In this document: piece after piece, positions 1 to 11,218 of the stretch | Numbering within the stretch: the first letter of the stretch is position 1 | Layout: each line of letters opens with the position of its first letter | Source: Pagrus major | Taxonomy: Eukaryota > Chordata > Actinopteri > Spariformes > Sparidae | Assembly (NCBI RefSeq): GCF_040436345.1 | Contig: NC_133235.1 | Span: forward strand, 17,384,660 to 17,448,659 | Direction: 5' to 3' | DNA: 64,000 nucleotides | Position numbers and translations under genes: made by a program | The notes under the pieces: generated by a model | Told to the model about the DNA's origin: nothing | What the model saw: the letters and a program-made list of their open reading frames with translations, nothing else | Databases searched by the model: none

Positions 1-978
1 AACCATTTAAACCTATGCACTTAAGGCACCTCAGCTGAAATGGTTGTTCATGTGGCCATTGATCATAACAATGAAAAAAGCAAGCAAGCTTCTTCATAAT
101 TCGTCTTTTTTTCAGACTTTTTCTTCTTTATACAGAATGAGAAGCTGCAGCCTGATGTCTGTTTTGATGGTCGGACACAAAAATTGAATTATCAAATTCA
201 AAAATGACATCTCTCCACTGGGAAAACTGAAACCAGGCCTTTATAAACACATTTTTGGCTTAAAAATAACAAATTAATAAACATCTTATGGTGTTTATTT
301 AAAGATAAAAGGCCTCTTCAACCATGGGTGAGTTTAAAGTGAAATGACACAACTTAAGACATGAGTTGAGATGGTTGCTGTGACAGACCATTACTGATGA
401 AACGGCAGCAGGTGGCAGTGTTTGCCTATAGCACAGTTGAGGTTTAGAAAAGACAAATTTGGGGAAAAGGCATGACAAATATGTTGCAAAGAGTAAACGA
501 GATTTAAGGATTTCTGTGTTATACCATATATACATATACACATATATATATAATACACTGGGAAACTAATATATAAGACAATGAACATGGTCCCTCTTTA
601 TACCACCAGCTTCAGACTGAGACAAAGAATATGACAGAACAAAAGCGCCACCTTGTGACACAAAGTTCAACTACTCACTCTGCGCATATTAGCTAGTGCA
701 GCATATTCAGGTCTCACAGATGTCATAAACCCCGCATAGCTCTGTTAGACAGGATGGAAAAGAGCTCAAAAAAAGCAAAAGCAGGAATAAAAACAGTTTT
801 ACAAGGCAAGGCTGAAAAGCCAGAAAGCAGAACTCACCATTTAAAATGCATATAGTAGCAGAGAAACATAAGAATCTTCATGTACAGATGCAAGTGAAAC
901 ATTTTGCTAGAGGATAGGAAGCATTTCAGTAAAAAAGGGCTATTGAAAAATTAAGCAGTAGTTGCAGTGGGGACTCAC
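1..978 (-). other. eps15l1: eps15l1 intron, continuing off the left edge
   Basis: This stretch lies downstream of the last eps15l1 exon I can place, whose donor (GTGAGT) starts at 978 on the minus strand. No open frame here resembles the coiled-coil or DPF-rich parts of Eps15-like proteins, and no acceptor/donor pair encloses a plausible exon. I read it as intron, with the remaining exons to the left of the window. Apart from AT-rich runs I see nothing else in it. Confidence 0.6.
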
Positions 979-3900
979 AGGGCCCGCTGCTGAAGCCGCA
1001 GTCCTTTCTGATGGAGGGATCATGTCTGGGGTAAGAGTGGAGGGAGGGTCTACGCCTTTAGTGGTCTTCTGCTGGATAAGATACATGGCCAGAGAGAACT
1101 GCTCCCGGGTCAGCTTTCCTGTCTGTTTAGTGTCGGCGAGTCCCCTGCGGAGAGAAAGAAATTTCACTTGAAAAATAAGATACTGTACACTTTCTGAGAA
1201 ATAATACCCAACACCCACTGACAACACTGTCCTCTGAAAGCTCACCATTTGGTACACCATATGGCACATTTAAATCATTCAAGACATGACTGTCATTGTG
1301 TAAAACAACAAAATAGCAAAGCATCTCCCTGAGCTGCATAGTGCAGAATTTAATAAAGCAGTAACTAAGAATAAAATAGGCATTAAGAGCATTGTCTTTT
1401 TTTTGCATCTTATGTTGCAGTCATGATCTGGAGAATATGTAATAATTTAAATTGTCCCCCAGATGGAGCTATTGGGTTAGACCTAACGAGACTAGCTAAG
1501 CATTGACATGGATGACTCAGCCCTATGAAGGAACCCAGGTATGAGGAAAAGCTCTGGTAAGACTGGTTCTATTGATCATTTTTTGTTGAGAAAAAAATGC
1601 ATGTATTGTCAAATTTGCTTGTGTTTTCTTAAGCCTCGAGCTCTCTTGGCCACTGTGATATCGTTCTGAACTGAGCTGTAGTCTCACCATATCTGTGCCA
1701 GCATAGTCTGCGAGAGACTGGACTGCATGAAGATCTCTATGACCTCCGTTCCATTAACGAGGCCGTCATTGTCGGTGTCTGCTTTCTTGAAGATGTCATC
1801 ATATCTCTCCCTGTCAGCCACCGGTACCACCCAGTTCACCGCTGGCTAGAATGAACAAAAGATGACATTTTTGTGATTTTAGATGAGGGAGACAAAATCT
1901 GCTTAAACCTTGAGTATATTTTTTCAATAACAGGTGGTATTTATGTATTATACTCGTTAAAAAATAAAAATGAACTGCAAGTGGTGATCAAGGAATCAAA
2001 AAATATGTGCTATACTGTATATACCAACAAGTCTTGTCAAAAAGCTAATCTGGATGAGAATGTACTGGTTTCTTTAACAACTATTACTACAAAAAGCATG
2101 TTGATTTGTCATCGACAAATTGAACAGAAACAGAGTCTAAATTCAAGCTACTGTCACTAAATGAGAACATATGCAAGACATTTTCACTTTGAGAGATCTG
2201 ATATAGACAGTCTAACTTGGATAAGTTAAACAAGAAATTATAATTCTGGGGAAATGGTAATTAAACTGGTAATTAAAGTAGGAGAAAAAAACAGAATGAG
2301 GAGTGGCATGACAAGGAGGACACAACAAGTTTCCTGAAAGCCATGTAGACATGGAGAAGTGTGACCCTTTAAAGGAAACCTGTTTCTCCGAAAGTCATGC
2401 ATGAAAAATCCCTACAGCTATAACAAGGAAGAGAGAGAAGAGAAACACACTGGGCTGTGCACAATGTTAAAAACAATGTGGTGAAACAAGTCTACCCATT
2501 AGCAACAGAAAAGAATCAATACATGAAATGCTGGTTTCTTCATAATGCCAGTCTGTGTCCATGTGACACTTAGTTATGGAGGAGCAAGGATAACTAAATG
2601 TATTGATTTTTCCAAGCAGATTAAATGTTTTTCACCTCAAACTACTCAACAATAAGTAGCCCACATTCAGAAAGTGACATTCTCATGCATCCAAATATTA
2701 TCCTGGACTAAATTATACTGCTAGAGCAATATATGAATCATGCATTTAAAAAAAAACAAAAAAAAAACATATTCAGTAAGACAGCTTTGTGAAACTAGAA
2801 TAGCAGGCATAACACCCGAGTCTTGATTCCTCCCTCAAGAACGAAACAAGATTTGTGAACATCAACTAGCAACTTATCAACAAGAGTGTATATTTTTTTA
2901 ATGGAGAGTGTTAACTCAATATTAACATTCATCAACTTTCAGTACAATTACATGAGAATATATGATCATATCATGTTATGTTTTCACAAAATTCTGCTGT
3001 CTAAATGAATTTTTCTGAGGAAGTTGTTATTAAATACTAAAGGTTTTTGTTTTACATGAATGAAGCATTGTTTGATGTAATCCAAAAAAGTAGATCATCG
3101 TAATGCAGTAGTATATCATTGCACTGAAAATTAGTTTGATTATTTTCTGTGTGATTTTGTTTTTTTACTATGAAATCATAGTTTCTATACTAGGATTTAA
3201 GTCATGTCAATTTTATTATATAGCCCCAAATCACAAATCACATTGTCACAGGGCTGTACAGTGTATGACAACCTCTGTCAGAAGACCCTGACCCTGAGAA
3301 ATCTGGAAATTATATTTAATTTATTTAATCAATAGCAGTATAGGAAATGTATTCCTAATAATATTGTGATATTAACCCTAACCATATCACCCAGTCCTAA
3401 GAAAGAGCTCTTCATACTTTATAGACTGATCAATGCAGTGATACAGTCAGTACGCCTACATCAACACCTGAAGAGAAACACAAGTGCGGCAACATACCGG
3501 TGGGCTGGATTTAAAGGAGTGTTTTGGAGAGAGGTTCACAGTACTGCTGCTGAGGAGACCAGTGGTGCCCAGAGGAGGAGTGCTCCGCAGGGACTCCTTG
3601 AGTGGAGCAGGACCACCCATAAGCCCAGGCATAGCTGGCAGGACAGCCACAGCACCTGGCAGACCACTTGCAAATTTCTTCTTTTTAGAAGGGGGTATGA
3701 GGGAAGTGGGTAAGGTAGCTGGGACAGGCTCCATCTCCATGGCACGATACACAAGATGCATGGCCTAAAAAATGGGAAATCACATCATTTCTTAATAAAA
3801 TATCAATGCATTAATATCAAAATAATATATTTTTTGTATTTCTTTTGTTTTCCTCTTGGCTTTAAAAATCAACTATTAGATTCCCAGACAGTGACACTTT

Positions 3901-5749
3901 AAGTTAACAAAAGGCGCCAGCTTACCACTGTGAATTCATCTTTGTCCAAATGTCCATCTTTGTCAACATCACTGAGGTCCCAAATCTACAGAAACATTAA
4001 ATGACAAAGGGAACAATATCAAGCAATATCAAGTAGCTTTGAACTGTTAATAATGCAATATCAAGAAAGACTGTGCTACAGTTGTATATATTACATCACT
4101 TCAACATGCAATACCACCTTTCCTAACACATCCAGAGGTAGCTTGGAGTTGACCAAAACTGGCCTGACTTTATCACCGGAGAGGAGACCATTTAGAGGAG
4201 ACAGACTCTCAAAAATGCCCTCAAACTTCCCTTTTTCATCAGGCTGGGAAAGAAAAAAAAACTCAAGTTTAGGTGACAAGCTTGATTTTCTTTTATCCTC
4301 AAGAGCGTTCTTGACAAATGGTATCAACTCACCCTAATTGCCCACTGTGAGTCAGGCCCTGATGTTGAAGCACTTAATAATGGGCTGCTAGTGTCTCTCT
4401 GTAAAAAATAAATTAAGTGAGTATAAGACATTAACAAGCAGAGCACAGTAACAACTGTGTGAAGATGGGGAAAAGACAGTCAGGAATGCATTGAATGTCA
4501 ATCAATTTCTTATTTGCATTTGAGCTACAGAAGTACTTTTACTGAGCCCTGCCTGTTCCCATAACATCACTGGACATCACACTTATCAGGTCAGTCAATC
4601 ACTTACAAATTTGGGTGCTGCCAAGTTTTGGTTGAGGTTATTAAGGCTGATGTCATTTCCACCCTGTGCTGAGGCCACCAGTCTCAACGCTATGAAGAAA
4701 CCCTACAAAAGAGGAAGAAACTATGCAAGTCAGGTGATTTATGCACACATCAGCATCATCAACTCTAGCATCAGCAAATCTACGAAGAAATGCGTTACCC
4801 GCTTATCCAGATAGCCTTTTCTCTCTGAATCTGCCAAATCCCAAATCTAAAATAAAATGACAAGAACACTTTTTTTTAGATATTATTGACTTAATACATT
4901 AGTGTTTTTATGTGCACGTGTATGTCAGTTTGTGACCCACCTTCCCTAAAGTACTGTCTGACAGCCCAGACTTCTTGAGGAACTGAGCTGCATCTCCAGC
5001 TGATATTTTGCCTGTGTTTAATGGATCCAGCTACAAAGAATCAACATAAAAAAAACACAACGTGGATACAGCACACATAACAGTGTTTGTACATTGATTC
5101 CATGTGACAGATAATATTCAGCCGAATTTTTAAAAAAACGTCGATTTTACCTGTCTGTAATAGCTCTCATAGGCTGGGAATCCACTTGATAACTGCAGAC
5201 AGGAAAGAAATACAACACCAGCTGAGTTACAGATGAGAGTGTGTCAGCTAGCACATACACAAAATAAGCTCAATTCTTAGAAAGTCATAAAGAGCTTCAG
5301 CATTAGCAGAAAGTGCAACATTTAGCTAGTCCGTAAGAGGTTACGTTGGGAGAAAACACAGCTGTGATAGCTAACGTTAGCTAACTAGGTCTGTTCTTGT
5401 TTAGGTTTAGCTAATAAGTTAGTTAGCCATGTTGTTATGTTCATTAGTAACACCCTCGCTGCTAAGTAACGTTACTACTTTACTTGTGATAGTAGCTTCT
5501 TTCTTCCATAAAAACGCACAATAACTTCGCTATCCTTAGTTAACCTAGCTAACAATGTTAACTTCGCTGCCACCGAAACGTTGCTAATACGGTCCCACTG
5601 GCCAATATTCACCAAGCTTATAAAGTAGAGGTGTGGTGAGGCCACACAACGATTGTCACTTTCACCTGATAATGATCAATATCAACATTTGAGACTTTTC
5701 TTGAGCTATTCAGAGTTGTTACCTGACTGAGAGTCATGAGCGCCGCCAT
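979..5749 (-). CDS. eps15l1: Epidermal growth factor receptor substrate 15-like 1, N-terminal part (three EH domains)
   Basis: Eps15-like adaptors act in clathrin-mediated endocytosis by binding NPF-containing partners. Eleven coding exons are visible on the minus strand: 5723-5749, 5151-5192, 4941-5030, 4799-4846, 4607-4702, 4333-4398, 4118-4243, 3926-3985, 3498-3764, 1688-1845 and 979-1144. They join in phase into 382 residues and the gene then leaves the window. EH1 is about residues 15-104 ([15 protein letters not shown]). EH2 is about 124-215, with an EF-hand loop [13 protein letters not shown] at 171-183. EH3 is about 275-365, with the loop [13 protein letters not shown] at 297-309. A proline/serine-rich linker with PPSKKKKF separates EH2 and EH3. 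The start MAALMTLSQ is the first ATG and matches the family start in position. EPS15L1 is preferred over EPS15 from the overall match and the calreticulin neighbour. The coiled-coil, DPF and UIM parts are not in the window. Confidence 0.93.
1846..3497 (-). other. eps15l1: eps15l1 intron between EH2-linker exon and EH3 exon
   Basis: This 1.65-kb intron separates the exons at 3498-3764 and 1688-1845. It begins with GTATGT (3497 downward) and ends with a TAG acceptor at 1846-1848 on the minus strand. It is AT-rich with A-runs near 2747-2768 and contains a short interspersed-repeat tail near 3205-3300. No extra exon was recognised. Confidence 0.7.
3205..3300. repeat. Interspersed repeat fragment (SINE/LINE 3' tail type)
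   Basis: The segment starting with a TTTTATTATATAGC-like stretch and running through a GTCACAGGGCTGTACA-like block resembles the 3' tails of fish SINE/LINE elements, which carry a TTTATATAGC...GGCACTTTACA pattern. It lies in an eps15l1 intron. The family cannot be named without a repeat library. Confidence 0.4.
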
Positions 5750-5900
5750 ATTTCCTGGTGTCTCGGGAGTGCGCACACGCCCCTTAACCGAGCGGGTACG
5801 AGCGGCGACGGGTCGTGGTTCCGCCTGTCGGTGTTCCGTATCGGTCACCACATTAGGGTGAACCAAGCAGTGACTGACTGGCACTGAGGGGTTATAGGTA
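5738..5900 (-). promoter_or_regulatory. eps15l1: eps15l1 promoter/5' UTR with YY1-like motif over the start codon
   Basis: The 150 bp upstream of the eps15l1 ATG is clearly richer in CpG than its surroundings (runs such as CGAGCGGGTACGAGCGGCG on the plus strand) and has no TATA box. A TGCGCACACGCC stretch near 5769-5780 resembles an NRF1 site. On the gene strand the start codon sits in AATATGGCGGC, close to the YY1 core AANATGGCGGC often found just downstream of TATA-less start sites. This fits a housekeeping CpG promoter. Confidence 0.5.
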
Positions 5901-7689
5901 GGAACATATAGTTTTACTTGTGTGTGACTGGATGAGTCAGGGTGGCAGGCTCGCTGCACTGATGGAAAAAAACAGCCCTCCAATCTGACCAGGCACAGGT
6001 GGTAACGTTCACACTCCTGTTATGGGCCCATTTACTCCCCCTGTATGCCAGCACGCCCTGCCTGCCAGCTCACTGCTGTGTTTAATGTAATTCAATCAGT
6101 AGTGTTATTTTCTTTTCATTTGTAGACTGTTCATATTAGAAAAAAGCAAGGCAGGAATACCTACCAGGCAAAAAAGGAAAATGGCACTGGTGCTCAGTGG
6201 CCCCAAAGGCCCTCTGGGTCGCTACATGTGGTGACTTGATTTATTGCAATCTTGAGGAGGGATTTTGTGCACTCCTGTATCATAATATAAAGTTTTTTGG
6301 TTTTTTTACTACCAAGTCTTGAGGCCCTGTCTTGTCAAGAGCCCATGTGTCTAATACGTCTAAAACTTGATATATGTATTCGTCTGTAATTGTATTTTTC
6401 TGATGTTTTGCTTATATGGTGCATGTACCAAATTAAGATTGGCAAGCTGTCAACCTGCAGCTTTGTGGTATTGCAGCAACAGGAGTGCTGATGGATATTT
6501 GTTTTTTAACCTTTATTTATTCAGTGGGGGTTCACTGATCATGCTCAGTTATACATTCACACCCGGAAGCTGTTTAGTACAACCAGTCTGATCTGCTTGC
6601 CTCTGAGCAGCTCCACTGGATCAGCTGGGGTTAAAGGCCTTGTTTAAGGGCACCTTAGCGGTGGTAATGATTGGTGATATCTTTCCCCACCCAGTTTTAT
6701 TCAGCCTAAACCCGCCAACCCTCGTGTCACAGGAGAAAGTAATTTCTATGGAAACCTGTTAAGGAGTGTTAAGTCAAGTGGTATACATTTTAAGTATGTG
6801 CTTCCAAAATGTGCATATGCAGTTGAAAATATGAGCAGTCAATAAGGTTATAATCTTTTAATAAAAACTTTGGTATCAATAACATTCTGTCCAATAAAAA
6901 TAAGCGTGTGACCCTTTGCGATGTCAAAGTCACACCAGGGGCTCATCATCTGTTTCTCCAGACTTTCAGGATTTAAATCACATTAGAGGCAGGTTGAATT
7001 CATCCCATTTAAATGTCAAAAAACAATTTCATTTTGCACATTGATGATGATTAATTAATGTCTGAACACTTCATTCAAGTGTGCCTTAAAGAGTGTTTTT
7101 AAAGGGAAAATAAGAAGTCAGTGCTACAGCCATAATCAAAATAAGTTACATTACATTACAGTTTTGATTTGTCTGTATTTTGCGATTTGTGAAGTCTTAC
7201 AGTTTGTGCATTGTAAGTTCAGTTATGTGCATTTTATATTTCACCAGGCTGCAAGAGGACAATGGGATAATAAGGATAACATCTGATTGGCTAATCCATA
7301 TCTCACTTTGTCATTTTTACCACAGCTTCTGGTAAACTGTGCAGCCTGTGCAAGGGAATCCGCAAATAACATAGATGTGTAGATCAAGACAATCAAGATA
7401 ACAGATGTCAATGTCTGTTATAACAAAATGAGTTATTAATGGACTCTGATTGTGGGAAACCTTAGAATCAAACCAGCAGTTCAAGGGCAAAAGGGTAATA
7501 TCATGACCAAAATGAAAGAGAAACTAAGTTCATCAACATCCGCTTGCAACCCTACACTACAGTACAAATGCCCCCAAGTTGTGTTGTGTCCAGATCTCAG
7601 GGAAAGGATGCACAGCAGCCACAATACCCCTGGAAAATATAGGACAGAGTTTCTAAAGGAGGGGCAGACAAAATCTCTGGACACCCTCC
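5901..7689. other. Spacer between eps15l1 and calr3 (includes calr3 3' UTR)
   Basis: Both neighbours are on the minus strand, so the right part of this stretch must hold the calr3 3' UTR, whose end I could not fix. An interspersed-repeat-like block lies at about 6490-6720. Short open frames here show no family resemblance and I call none of them genes. Confidence 0.5.
6490..6720. repeat. Mid-repetitive fish element fragment
   Basis: The segment runs from CTTTATTTATTCAGTGGGGG through TTAAAGGCCTTGTTTAAGGGCACCTT-like sequence. It contains the phrase AAGGGCACCTTAGCGGTGGTAATGA, similar to a short repeat dispersed in many teleost genomes. The class is unknown to me and the ends are approximate. 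Confidence 0.35.
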
Positions 7690-10447
7690 TCAAAGCTCAT
7701 CCTTGGCCTTTGCTTCCTCGTCATCCATTTCTGAAAGGGCCTCCTCCATGTCGTCCTTTGTTTCTTCCTCCTCATCCAGGTCGTCATCTTCCTCATCCTC
7801 TTCCTCCTCATCGTCAGCTTCAGTGGCTTGCTCTTTGGTCTTCTCTTCCTCTTCTTTTCGTTTCAGGTCATCTTGGTCCTGTTTCATTTTCCTCTCTGGT
7901 TCCTGTGGTTACAGTTCATTAATTAATCCATTCAGCATCTCACTGGCAACAGTACCATGTTTTGTACAAATGATAAAATATGGAATGAATATCAACATAC
8001 CTTTGTCACACCCCAAGTCTCGTTTGCAATGTCCTCTGCCTCCTTCACGTCATCTGTGATCAGGAAGTTGTCAAAGATGGTTCCAGATTTCACCTGAGAC
8101 AAACAGTAACAAATGTTACACTTCAGTTCAAGCATCACTACAGCGTTAACAAAGATGATCTCCTTCGTTCTCACCTGCCAGAGATCAAGACCTAAAACAC
8201 CAATGTTGTCAAACTTGTAGATGGTTGAATCAGGGCTGTATTCAGGATTGTCAATCTCAGGATGCACCCAGGATCCTTTGTAGTTGGGGTTGTCGATCTG
8301 CTTGGGTTTCCATTCTCCCTGAAATACAGAAAATATTATTTACCTGGCTGCAAAGGTTTTAGCAGACTGATGTTAAGCATTTCTTAGGCATAAGCTCCAT
8401 GGATGACTATCCATCTTAAGCCTACCTTGTACTCTGGGTTGGGGATCATAGGTGGTTCCCATTCTCCATCCATATCCTCATCCCAGTCTTCAGGCTTTTT
8501 AGCATCAGGGTCTGGAATGTTTTCAGCTTTGTCCCAGTCCTAAAAGAAGAACAAGTGGAAAAAATGGAAGGTGAATGAACAGAATTGTGGATGTTACTGA
8601 CCTCTTGAAAAGCAAGGAAATCTGGGAGAGAAACAAATGGATAAACACTCCTCTCGTCAACATGTTTTAAGGCTGAAAGACGTCGATTAACTTTATTAAG
8701 TTTATTCACCTCAGGCTTAGTGTCATCAGCATCGTCAATCTTGGCACGGTCATCCCAGTCCTCTGGCTTCTTGGCTTCAGGGTCCTTGATTTTCTTAGGA
8801 GGCAGGAAGTCCCAGTCCTCCTCCAGACTGCCAGATTCTACCTTCTCGTTGTCAATCTTCACCTCATAGGTCTGATCTGGATTCAGGATCAGTGTGTAAA
8901 TGTGGGTCAGCTCATCATCCTAGAAGAAACAGAAGTGTTTGGATTAAGCCACAGGTGGAGAGGTAGAGCATGTTTGTATATTATAAGAAAAATATTTTTT
9001 CCACATATAAAAAGCCAGAATTACCTTGCACTTAATCTCTTTTTTGATGAGGTGATTCTTGCCCTTGTAATTGAAGATGACGTGGACTTTCTTGGTGCTG
9101 TAGCCACAGATATCAGGGCCTGGGTGAAATTAATTTATTTATTAGATGTTCCAGATCCTGTCGTGACAATTCAGTTAAAAACACCCATTACCATGAATGT
9201 AATTTCTTACCAAACATGATGTGATATGAGGATTCTCCATGCATCGCAGTCTGATCCAAGTCACCGGGGAAGACCTTCACATAGCCACCACCACAGTCAA
9301 TCTTCTGCTCATGCTTGACTGAAAACTGAATGACCAGAGACTTGCCCTCGTTGCTGAAAGGCTCAAAACGGGCAGAGGTTGCATAGAATCGAGCATCCTG
9401 GCTTGTTTGCAGACCTGAAAAAGAAAGTTTAAAACAAACATTTCACAAGACGCTCACAAAATAGGTTTGGTCAACAGAATGGGAACTTCATAACAAAAAA
9501 ACAAAAACAAAAAAAAGACACACCAAGAGAGTTAAAGTTATGTATATAAAAATAGATTCAGATAGAAGAGCTGTTTGAAACAATGCAAAGTCCAGGAAAG
9601 CAGTACTGTGATTGTTTACTCAGTAAACATTCAATCTGTAGAATCAGATTGAAACTAGAGAATCTTTGTATTAATTCATTTCATATGTTGTTCTCAAAAG
9701 AGGAAAAAGGTGCCTTTCAGCCAGACTCATTCTTGTTTTACATTCAGTGGCTTCACTGTGGTGAGTGGTTTACCTTTATCTTTCTCAGCATCTCCATAGA
9801 AGCTGCCAGCTGTTAGCTTCCACTCTCCATAGTCAGATTTGTGTTTGGAGTTCACCCAGCGACTTCTCCACTCATCTGAGAAGGAAATCAAAGTGAGTTT
9901 GCTGATGTTTAACATTTGGGGCGACTTAAAAAACATCAATCTGCTCCCTGAAAATCATTTTGCTCATCTGTTCACTCATTGTTTAGTCTTCAGTCAAATC
10001 GACGAAATTCGTTAGTTGCTTAACTTAGGCAATAACTAGCAACTCAGATGTCAGTGGTATAGGTTAGGGTATTACGTTTGCTAGCTTTGGGGCCTTGCTA
10101 AACGTCGCTAGCTAACAACCCAGATGAAGTTAGGAAACTGAGACAGGAAGTATTTTTCACTGAATCATCGATTGAAAAAAAAGTGTTTCCTGAAAAGGAC
10201 AGGCTTAAATAATGAAACTCACGATGACAGCTGTTAAAAATAAATAAATTAATTAAATAAAAAGATAATGGCTAACAGTCAAGCTAACATGCAATGAATT
10301 ACCCTCCTGCACAAGAAACCTAACGTTAGAAATGTCTAGGCCAAACTTACCACCGTCCAGAAACTCCTCCCGAAAGTAAACAGTCGCATGTACGCAGTAA
10401 ACTGCCAATATGACCGCAACTACACCCAAAACTTGCATTTTCCCCAT
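7690..10447 (-). CDS. calr3: Calreticulin (calr3-type), ER calcium-binding lectin chaperone
   Basis: Calreticulin folds monoglucosylated glycoproteins and stores calcium in the ER lumen. Nine exons join in phase into 423 residues: 10351-10447, 9774-9875, 9211-9414, 9025-9119, 8710-8919, 8426-8539, 8175-8318, 8001-8093 and 7690-7902. The start at 10447 is the first ATG (G at -3, G at +4). It is followed by a hydrophobic signal peptide ([16 protein letters not shown]) and mature TVYFREEF. The lectin N-domain spans about 22-200. The P-domain (about 205-308) keeps three A repeats (DP..KPEDWD type, the middle one as DA..TKPEDWD) and three B repeats ([24 protein letters not shown]). The last exon encodes an acidic C-domain ending in KDEL, the ER retrieval signal. 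Length and exon phases fit the family. Teleosts carry calr plus calr3 duplicates; calr3 is chosen from proximity to eps15l1, so the paralogue is less certain than the family. Confidence 0.95.
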
Positions 10448-10524
10448 CTCAGCTCTACTTTCCACTGCTAGCGGCACCCTCGCTGAGTAGCACTTGTGAA
10501 TACCGTGTGTGGAGAAGGAAGAGA

Positions 10525-10640
10525 GGGGAATATTTTAGAGTCGCTCCAGCGAACAGATGTCTGCCTGTCATTGGACAACAAGACGGTGTGTCTGGACCAA
10601 TCACAGTAGACCACGAAACATATGACGTCTCCACAGGCTG
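10525..10640 (-). promoter_or_regulatory. calr3: calr3 promoter with ERSE, TATA-like box and CRE-like site
   Basis: A perfect ER stress response element CCAAT-N9-CCACG occupies 10597-10615 on the plus strand (CCAATCACAGTAGACCACG), so it reads CGTGG-N9-ATTGG towards calr3. A TAAAATA TATA-like box lies at 10531-10537 on the gene strand. A second CCAAT lies near 10571-10575 (minus), and TGACGTCT at 10623-10630 resembles a CRE/UPRE core. ERSEs are bound by NF-Y plus ATF6 or XBP1 and are known from mammalian calreticulin and GRP78 promoters. I infer induction by the unfolded protein response. Confidence 0.75.
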
Positions 10641-10779
10641 GTCCAGGATCAGTGGTTGGTTTATCATTTAGACCTTGTTATGACACCACTAGTCCAGTAG
10701 GAGGAGCCAAATAATACATGTACAAAATAAAGTAGTCATCAGTAAGATGACTGGGCAGTCATTACTACTAACGATGATG

Positions 10780-10945
10780 TGTCTAACCTACTCTACTTAA
10801 GTACAGTTTTGAGGTACTTTTACTTTACTTGTGTATTTCCATTTTCAAATGTTGTACTTTTTACTTAATTACATGTATTTGGTAACTTAAGTTACTAAAG
10901 TTAGTTACATTTCAGATTACATGCTGCATTGGAGTCAAAGTCAAA
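10780..10945 (+). repeat. Teleost AGTAAAGTAC-type interspersed repeat, copy A
   Basis: The sequence runs from TACTTAAGTACAGTTTTGAGG to TAGTTACATTTCAGATTACATGC. It belongs to the fish repeat marked by a TTGAGGTACTTTTACTTTACTT core, a CATGTATTTG middle part and a TTAGTTAC...TTTGCAGATT-like end. Four further copies are in this window, in both orientations. It is probably a non-autonomous DNA transposon, but the class is my inference. Confidence 0.55.
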
Positions 10946-11218
10946 TATCCAGGAGGACAACAGGTTGTGTGAATTACGTGAATTAGGAGAAGATGACAAT
11001 GAATCACATTTTGTGTGTGTATCGTACTTATTATGATGAGTTAAGATGTCCTGCTCTGAATTAAATGTCTGCTCAACATCAAGAAATGTTTTGGGGCACA
11101 GATGATTACTGAATAATGGAATGTTTGGAATGCAGTCTATATGTTGCTGCTCTGGTTTCTGGTCTGTTTGTTCTTTTCTCTGATAATGGTGTCTTGTAAG
11201 CCAATATGGGCTGGGCAC

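Noticed and set aside
3456..3768. Several overlapping frames on both strands at the eps15l1 linker exon
   Set aside because: Only the minus-strand frame [15 protein letters not shown]... continues the EH2 domain and joins neighbouring exons in phase; the others are shadows.
7452..7922. 156-codon plus-strand frame overlapping calr3
   Set aside because: It overlaps the calr3 last exon antisense, is low-complexity and matches no family.
7703..8059. Serine-rich open frame on the plus strand
   Set aside because: It is the antisense shadow of the calreticulin acidic tail; GAA/GAG/GAC codons read backwards as serine codons.
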